Positions 5,492 to 9,048 of a DNA stretch of 9,048 nucleotides are shown in pieces. Origin of the DNA: Betaproteobacteria bacterium (lineage in GTDB: Bacteria > Pseudomonadota > Gammaproteobacteria > Burkholderiales > Usitatibacteraceae); contig JANYFH010000282.1 of assembly GCA_025362705.1 (NCBI GenBank), forward strand, positions 1 through 9,048, read 5' to 3'. How positions within the stretch are numbered: the stretch's first letter is position 1; each line of letters starts with the position of its first letter. Both the position numbers and the translations under genes were made by a program. Under the pieces are notes generated by a model. The model worked only from the letters and a program-made list of their open reading frames with translations, ran no database searches and was not told the DNA's origin.

Positions 5492-7045
5492 TTAGCTATA
5501 TGCAGTCTCGCCGTGTGAAGTGATGTCCAGACCCTCGCGTTCCTCATCTTCCGGAACACGCAGACCGACCACCATTTTCACGATGAACAGTGCTGCTGCG
5601 GCAACTACGCCAGACCAGACCACCGCAACGCCGACGGCTTTAGCTTGAATCAGCAGTTGTTCGCCAATTGATGTGAAGCCACTTGTTCCCTTGACCCAGT
5701 CAGTCACAAAGCCGGGGCCGCCCAAGTCAGGGGAGACGAATACGCCGGTGAGCAAAGCGCCGAGAATACCGCCAACGGCGTGTACGCCAAACACATCAAG
5801 TGAATCATCGACTTTCAGCATGCGCTTCAGACCCGTCACGCCCCACAGGCAAACAACACCAGAGGCGATGCCGATCACGAAAGCACCGGGGATACCCACA
5901 TTGCCTGCCGCAGGTGTAATGGCAACCAGACCGGCTACGGCACCAGATGCGGCACCAAGCATGGAAGGTTTGCCTTTGAGTACCCACTCAGCCAGCGTCC
6001 ATGACAGCACAGCACAGGCAGTCGCGAGAAAGGTGTTCATGAATGCGAGTACTGCTGAATTGCCCGCTTCGAGTGCGGAGCCGGCATTGAAACCGAACCA
6101 GCCGAACCACAACAACGAGGCACCGATCATGGTCATTGTCAGGCTATGCGGTGTCAGCGCTTCTTTGCCGAAGCCGATGCGTTTGCCGAGGAAATACGCG
6201 GCAACCAAACCTGCCACACCAGCATTGATGTGCACCACTGTACCGCCCGCGAAATCGAGCGCGCCCAACTGCCAGAGGTAACCGGCCTTGGCGTTGATTA
6301 CGTCCACGGCTTTGGCATCCATGCCGACCGTGTAGGCATCGGGACCCATCCAGAACCAGACCATGTGTGCCATCGGCAGATAAGCGAACGTGAACCACAG
6401 CGCCATGAACAGCAGCACAGCAGAAAATTTCATGCGCTCTGCAACCGAACCCAGGATCAGGCAGCAAGTGATCGCAGCAAACGTGCATTGGAAAGCTGCG
6501 TACAGCATTTCCGGAATGACGACGCCTTTGCTGAAGGTCGCCGCCATCGCAAATTCGCCCTTGGCCACATCAGCAATACCTTTGAATAATATTCGATCAG
6601 TTCCGCCGAAAAAAGCGTTGCCTTCGGTGAATGCAAAGCTGTATCCGTAGACCACCCATAGCACTGTAATCAGCGAAAAGGTGACGAATACCTGCATCAA
6701 CACCGACAGCATGTTTTTGGACCGTACCAGGCCCCCGTAGAACAATGCCAACGCGGGGACGCTCATCAGCAACACGAGTGCGGTGGAAACCAGCATCCAC
6801 GCAACGTCGCCCTTGTTAGGTACTGGTGGAGCAGGTGTTGCTGCGGCAGGCGCGACAGGAGTCGCGGCAGCAGGGGCTGCTGCGGTCGTTGCCGCTGGCG
6901 TAACTGCAGATGCCGTTGCCGTGGCGGAAGCCGCAGCAGGTGTTGCTGCTGCCGGTGCCGGATCAGCTTTCTTGTCTTGCGCCTGAACAGCGCCGGTCAA
7001 AAACAGGCTGCTCGCAAGCGCAAGTGAAATAAATAATTTTTTCAT
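5492..7045 (-). CDS. amtB: Ammonium transporter (Amt/AmtB) with signal peptide and long Ala/Pro-rich leader
   Basis: Inner-membrane channel of the Amt/Rh family that takes up ammonium. The 517-residue precursor has a signal peptide (1-22, cut probably after AVQA), then about 50 residues rich in Ala, Pro and Thr (28-77). The channel domain starts near GDVAWMLVSTALVL (79-92) and shows FYGGLVRSKN (102-111), Asp264 in LDFAGG, and the twin pore histidines His272 (VVHINAG) and His422 (GVHAVGG). Their 150-residue spacing equals that of E. coli AmtB. Eleven transmembrane helices are expected. The C-terminal tail EDEEREGLDITSHGE is the conserved cytoplasmic part contacted by GlnK. The ATG at 7045 has AAGGGG 8 bases upstream and lies 17 bases after glnK, the usual pairing. 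The long periplasmic leader is the odd part; E. coli AmtB has only a short signal peptide. Confidence 0.96.
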   Translation of the reverse strand: MKKLFISLALASSLFLTGAVQAQDKKADPAPAAATPAAASATATASAVTPAATTAAAPAAATPVAPAAATPAPPVPNKGDVAWMLVSTALVLLMSVPALALFYGGLVRSKNMLSVLMQVFVTFSLITVLWVVYGYSFAFTEGNAFFGGTDRILFKGIADVAKGEFAMAATFSKGVVIPEMLYAAFQCTFAAITCCLILGSVAERMKFSAVLLFMALWFTFAYLPMAHMVWFWMGPDAYTVGMDAKAVDVINAKAGYLWQLGALDFAGGTVVHINAGVAGLVAAYFLGKRIGFGKEALTPHSLTMTMIGASLLWFGWFGFNAGSALEAGNSAVLAFMNTFLATACAVLSWTLAEWVLKGKPSMLGAASGAVAGLVAITPAAGNVGIPGAFVIGIASGVVCLWGVTGLKRMLKVDDSLDVFGVHAVGGILGALLTGVFVSPDLGGPGFVTDWVKGTSGFTSIGEQLLIQAKAVGVAVVWSGVVAAAALFIVKMVVGLRVPEDEEREGLDITSHGETAYS

Positions 7046-7062
7046 TTTATGGGCCCCTTGGC

Positions 7063-7401
7063 TTAGAGTGCGTCCGCGCCGGTTTCACCGGTGCGAATGC
7101 GAACGACCTGCTCGAGACTGAAGACAAAAATCTTGCCGTCGCCAATTTTGCCGGTGTTCGCGGATTTTTCGATTGCTTCAATGACTTGCTCGACCAGTTC
7201 GTCTTTGATCGCCGCCTCGATTTTTACTTTCGGCAGAAAATCGACAACGTATTCGGCACCGCGATACAACTCGGTGTGACCTTTTTGACGCCCAAAGCCT
7301 TTGACTTCCGTGACGGTGATGCCCTGCACGCCGATGGCGGACAGTGCCTCACGCACTTCGTCAAGCTTGAAGGGCTTGATGATGGCTGTGACCAGTTTCA
7401 T
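7063..7401 (-). CDS. glnK: PII nitrogen regulatory protein GlnK
   Basis: Small cytoplasmic trimeric PII signal protein that senses ATP/ADP and 2-oxoglutarate and, when not uridylylated, blocks the Amt channel. At 112 residues the length is exact. It begins MKLVTAIIKPFKLDEVREAL; the T-loop (about 37-55) holds KGHTELYRGAEYVVDFLPK with Tyr51, the GlnD uridylylation site, and Tyr46. TGKIGDGK (83-90) is the B-loop that binds nucleotide. All key residues are present, so uridylylation control is expected. GGGGAG lies 8 bases before the ATG and overlaps the end of the porin gene, so the two are probably coupled. Since it is directly upstream of amt, GlnK is a better name than GlnB, but the sequence alone does not separate these paralogues well. 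Confidence 0.96.
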   Translation of the reverse strand: MKLVTAIIKPFKLDEVREALSAIGVQGITVTEVKGFGRQKGHTELYRGAEYVVDFLPKVKIEAAIKDELVEQVIEAIEKSANTGKIGDGKIFVFSLEQVVRIRTGETGADAL

Positions 7402-7415
7402 GTTGATTGCTCCCC

Positions 7416-8231
7416 TTAGAACGATTTAGATACGAATGCGACCAGACGCGCCTTGCTTAGATCCTTGCCATTGACGGTATAAAACGCTTCTTTGGCATTG
7501 GTGTTTTTTGCATAGCCACCCGCCGCCCAGCCGTCCCCAAAGTCGTAAGTCGCACCAAGTTTGTAGACGGTATAGCTCGAGTCACCATTATTCTTGACGG
7601 TCTGATGGGCGATTTGCGCGTTGGCCGTGAGTTTTGGCAACACTTCCTGACTCCAGTTAAGTTCGGTGAATGAGGAATTCTTGCTATTTGTGAAGCCGAA
7701 CAGATTGCTTGTGGAATGCGAGTATTTCGCGCTGAATGCGCCTGAGCTGATGCCGATATAGATTTCATCGGTGTTCGGCGACGGGTTGAAGGCTTTGCTG
7801 GATGGGTACTCGTAGCGCAGGTAACCGACGTCCAGTGTCACATCTTTGGCGATGTCGAACTTGTACCCACCGAAAAGATCCCACTCGATACTCGCATTAG
7901 TCGAAAAACCACTGGCTTTCGCCGCTTCCTTTAACCATTTGACATTGGAGATGAAGGTGCCTAGGTAGAAGCCGCTTGTGTGTGTGTAGTCGAGGTTGAA
8001 CTGGCCCGCGGGTTTTTCTGCGGTTTGCGAAATGCCGCGATATTCGTATTCGGTGTAGAGCGAGACTTTTGGCACGAGGGTATTTTCTGGCGTTGGCTCT
8101 GGCGCAGCTGCAGGCACGGCGGCGGGCGCAGCGGGAGGTGTTGTCTGGGCAGATACCTGCGTAGACGCGAAGGGTAGCGATAACAATCCGGCCAGTGTTG
8201 CCGGAATCAGGTGCGAGGTGAGTTTTTTCAT
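7416..8231 (-). CDS. TorF-family putative outer-membrane porin
   Basis: A 271-residue exported beta-barrel protein of the TorF putative porin family (Gcw_chp type). The signal peptide is 1-28, cut probably after QVSA, followed by an Ala/Pro-rich segment (about 30-48). The barrel then opens with VSLYTEYEYRGISQTAEKPAGQ (56-77), the family hallmark, then DYTHTSGFYLGTFISNV (81-97), with alternating polar/aromatic strands to a terminal Phe271 (FVSKSF), the usual outer-membrane assembly signal. I chose the ATG at 8231 because AAGGG lies 7 bases upstream and a signal peptide follows at once. An in-frame ATG at 8291 would lie inside the -24/-12 promoter. It is the first gene of the porin-glnK-amt operon, with 14 bases before glnK. 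The substrate is unknown; passage of ammonium or other small nitrogen compounds is inferred from context only. Confidence 0.9.
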   Translation of the reverse strand: MKKLTSHLIPATLAGLLSLPFASTQVSAQTTPPAAPAAVPAAAPEPTPENTLVPKVSLYTEYEYRGISQTAEKPAGQFNLDYTHTSGFYLGTFISNVKWLKEAAKASGFSTNASIEWDLFGGYKFDIAKDVTLDVGYLRYEYPSSKAFNPSPNTDEIYIGISSGAFSAKYSHSTSNLFGFTNSKNSSFTELNWSQEVLPKLTANAQIAHQTVKNNGDSSYTVYKLGATYDFGDGWAAGGYAKNTNAKEAFYTVNGKDLSKARLVAFVSKSF

Positions 8232-8279
8232 TGCGAGACCCTTGAAGTTGTGATGGAAAAATGCTTCACGGTGTGTATT

Positions 8280-8295
8280 AGCAGGTTGCATGCCA
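8280..8295 (-). promoter_or_regulatory. Sigma-54 (-24/-12) promoter of the porin-glnK-amt operon
   Basis: The minus strand reads TGGCATGCAACCTGCT. Against the sigma-54 consensus TGGCACG-N4-TTGCW only two defined positions differ (C to T, and the first T to C), and the essential GG and GC are exactly 10 bases apart. A start near 8270 leaves about 39 bases before the porin ATG. Nitrogen-limitation control of glnK-amt through sigma-54 is well known, so position and context agree. Confidence 0.75.
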
Positions 8296-8310
8296 CTGTT
8301 TTGCGTGCGG

Positions 8311-8323
8311 TAACCAACTGATT
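8311..8323 (-). promoter_or_regulatory. IHF binding site between promoter and enhancer
   Basis: The minus strand reads AATCAGTTGGTTA, an exact match to the IHF consensus WATCARNNNNTTR. An AT-rich stretch lies just 5' of it (8324-8338), as in strong IHF sites. It is centred about 47 bases upstream of the predicted start, between the sigma-54 element and the NtrC-like dyads, where an IHF bend would bring the activator to the polymerase. Confidence 0.6.
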
Positions 8324-8355
8324 TTTAAATCAATTACGGTGGCCCGATAATGGGG

Positions 8356-8372
8356 CGCACCGAATCAATGCG
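8356..8372. promoter_or_regulatory. NtrC-like dyad, promoter-proximal
   Basis: CGCACC, five bases, AATGCG: 10 of 12 arm positions fit a perfect dyad of the NtrC type (GCAC-N7-GTGC core, here GCAC-N7-ATGC). It is centred at 8364, about 94 bases upstream of the predicted sigma-54 start. Confidence 0.45.
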
Positions 8373-8386
8373 TCACTATCGCGACG

Positions 8387-8403
8387 CGCACCTTCTTGGC
8401 GCG
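8387..8403. promoter_or_regulatory. NtrC-like dyad, promoter-distal
   Basis: CGCACC, five bases, GGCGCG: 11 of 12 arm positions fit a perfect dyad, with core GCAC-N7-GCGC against GCAC-N7-GTGC for NtrC. It is centred at 8395, 31 bases from the proximal site, or about three helical turns. Paired NtrC sites at the E. coli glnA enhancer have nearly the same spacing. Confidence 0.55.
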
Positions 8404-8487
8404 GACGGAATCGAAATCGTTAAAGAAGCGCCTCGGTTAGAATGCGGGTTCATAACGCGCACTGCGTTGCCGACTTCAAGAATCCAC

Positions 8488-8781
8488 GTGACCAAAGACT
8501 TTTCTGCGAAAGACGCGCCTGGTTCTGCGAAAGATGTGCTAAGCCCTGCGCTCGACGCGCTCAATCAATTAGCGGCCAAACTCGATTCAGCGATCAAGAA
8601 TTCACCCTTGAGCGAGATCGAAAAAAACGCGCGCCAGCACTTCATCTCCCAACTCGCCAGGCAGGGTTTGGTGACGCGCGAGGAATACGAGGTGCAGGTC
8701 GCGTTGCTGGAAAGAGCGCGCGCAAAACTGGCCGAGCTCGAAATCAAGATCGCGCACCTGGAACAAGAACGGCAGGATTAG
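8488..8781 (+). CDS. ubiK: Ubiquinone biosynthesis accessory factor UbiK (BMFP/YqiC family)
   Basis: Small accessory protein of the aerobic ubiquinone biosynthesis complex, where characterised members work with UbiJ; the family is also called BMFP for its membrane-fusion activity in vitro. With the GTG start at 8488 it has 97 residues. An amphipathic helix (about 21-37, ALDALNQLAAKLDSAIK) is followed by the family block SEIEKNARQHFISQLARQGLVTREEYEVQ (42-70) and a C-terminal coiled coil (71-95). The frame stays open up to an ATG at 8350, but the extra 46 residues do not resemble the family and lie over the NtrC-like sites. The true start is therefore uncertain: GTG at 8488 has only a weak AAGAA upstream, and TTG at 8467 is an alternative. 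A -10-like TAGAAT at 8438-8443 lacks a good -35. The stop codon directly abuts the comM ATG. Confidence 0.85.
   Translation: MTKDFSAKDAPGSAKDVLSPALDALNQLAAKLDSAIKNSPLSEIEKNARQHFISQLARQGLVTREEYEVQVALLERARAKLAELEIKIAHLEQERQD
8502..8534 (+). repeat. 12-base direct repeat in the ubiK N-terminus
   Basis: TTCTGCGAAAGA occurs at 8502-8513 and again at 8523-8534, 21 bases (seven codons) apart. It encodes SAKD twice in the variable N-terminal part of UbiK, which suggests a small in-frame duplication in a region under little constraint. Confidence 0.6.
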
Positions 8782-9048
8782 ATGTCACTCGCCGTTCTTT
8801 ATTCCCGCGCGCTCACCGGCATGGAAGCGCCGCTGGTCACGGTGGAAGTACATCTGGCCAATGGTTTGCCGAACTTCACCATCGTTGGTCTGCCTGAAGC
8901 CGAAGTGAAGGAAAGCAAGGACAGGGTACGCGCGGCATTGCTCAATGCACGCTTTGAATTTCCGGCGCGGCGCATCACTGTCAATCTGGCGCCAGCCGAT
9001 TTGCCCAAAGAAAGCGGCCGTTTCGATTTGCCGATCGCCATTGGTATT
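8782..9048 (+). CDS. comM: ComM/YifB Mg-chelatase-like AAA+ ATPase, N-terminal part (runs off the right edge)
   Basis: Cytoplasmic AAA+ helicase. ComM of naturally transformable bacteria drives branch migration of incoming DNA during recombination; in many other species (as YifB) the role is less clear. The 89 visible codons match the N-terminal domain of the family: YSRALTGMEAPLVTVEVHL (7-25), GLPNFTIVGLPEAEVKESKDRVRAAL (28-53), then ARRITVNLAPADLPKESGRFDLPIAIGI (62-89). The full protein is near 500 residues, so the Walker motifs lie beyond the window. The ATG at 8782 follows the ubiK TAG with no gap; AGGA lies 4 bases before it, inside the ubiK end, so translation is probably coupled. Confidence 0.95.
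   Translation, partial: MSLAVLYSRALTGMEAPLVTVEVHLANGLPNFTIVGLPEAEVKESKDRVRAALLNARFEFPARRITVNLAPADLPKESGRFDLPIAIGI

Noticed and set aside
5305..5559. Minus-strand 84-codon ORF between amt and folE2
   Set aside because: It overlaps the amt C-terminus in another frame, spans the amt terminator and the folE2 promoter, lacks a ribosome site and resembles no family.
5673..6281. Plus-strand 202-codon ORF
   Set aside because: It is antisense to the well-conserved amt channel domain; its Pro/Thr/Ala-rich product is typical of a shadow frame.
6783..6986. Plus-strand Ala/Gly/Val-rich 67-codon ORF
   Set aside because: It is the antisense shadow of the Ala/Pro-rich leader of amt; the repetitive GC-rich codons keep the opposite strand open.
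8319..8332. TGATTT-TT-AAATCA inverted repeat as a separate operator
   Set aside because: It overlaps the IHF consensus and its AT-rich flank, which explains it better; a separate regulator is not needed.
1..9048. New defence, mobile or CRISPR-like system
   Set aside because: I looked for repeats, transposase or nuclease motifs, attachment sites and foreign base composition on both strands and saw none; all main genes belong to core families.

Overview
The window looks like chromosomal DNA of a Gram-negative proteobacterium, most likely a betaproteobacterium. This is judged from protein sequence character and gene neighbourhoods: gapA/pgk, rdgB-hemW, a TorF-type porin with glnK-amt, and ubiK-comM. 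All genes are housekeeping or nutrient genes. I see no mobile element, CRISPR array, rRNA or tRNA, and no stretch over 300 bases lacks a gene.

Layout. (1) Positions 1-2504, minus strand: a glycolytic cluster read right to left as gapA, a small DUF6356-type membrane protein, a putative lipoprotein, then pgk, which runs off the left edge. The two small genes overlap by ATGA and sit between the two consecutive glycolytic enzymes. (2) Positions 2639-4464, plus strand: rdgB (purine NTP clean-up) and hemW (radical SAM haem chaperone), 2 bases apart and divergent from gapA. (3) Positions 4472-5305, minus strand: folE2, a type IB GTP cyclohydrolase, converging on hemW with 7 bases between the stops and carrying its own sigma-70-like promoter. 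(4) Positions 5441-8231, minus strand: a nitrogen-assimilation operon, TorF-family porin, glnK (PII), then amt, closed by a clear intrinsic terminator with a UUCG tetraloop. (5) Positions 8488-9048, plus strand: ubiK followed directly by the start of comM, which runs off the right edge.

How the parts work together. The operon in (4) joins an outer-membrane porin, an inner-membrane ammonium channel and the PII protein that gates that channel, so it could carry ammonium through both membranes under nitrogen control. Its upstream region holds what looks like a complete enhancer-dependent promoter: a -24/-12 sigma-54 element, an exact match to the IHF consensus, and two NtrC-like dyads whose centres are 31 bases apart. 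None of these sites has been tested here; they are read by eye.

I did not find an unmistakably new system. The points most worth following are the two uncharacterised small genes inside the gap-pgk cluster, the Ala/Pro-rich periplasmic leaders shared by the porin and the Amt protein, and the nitrogen-control region that also faces ubiK-comM.
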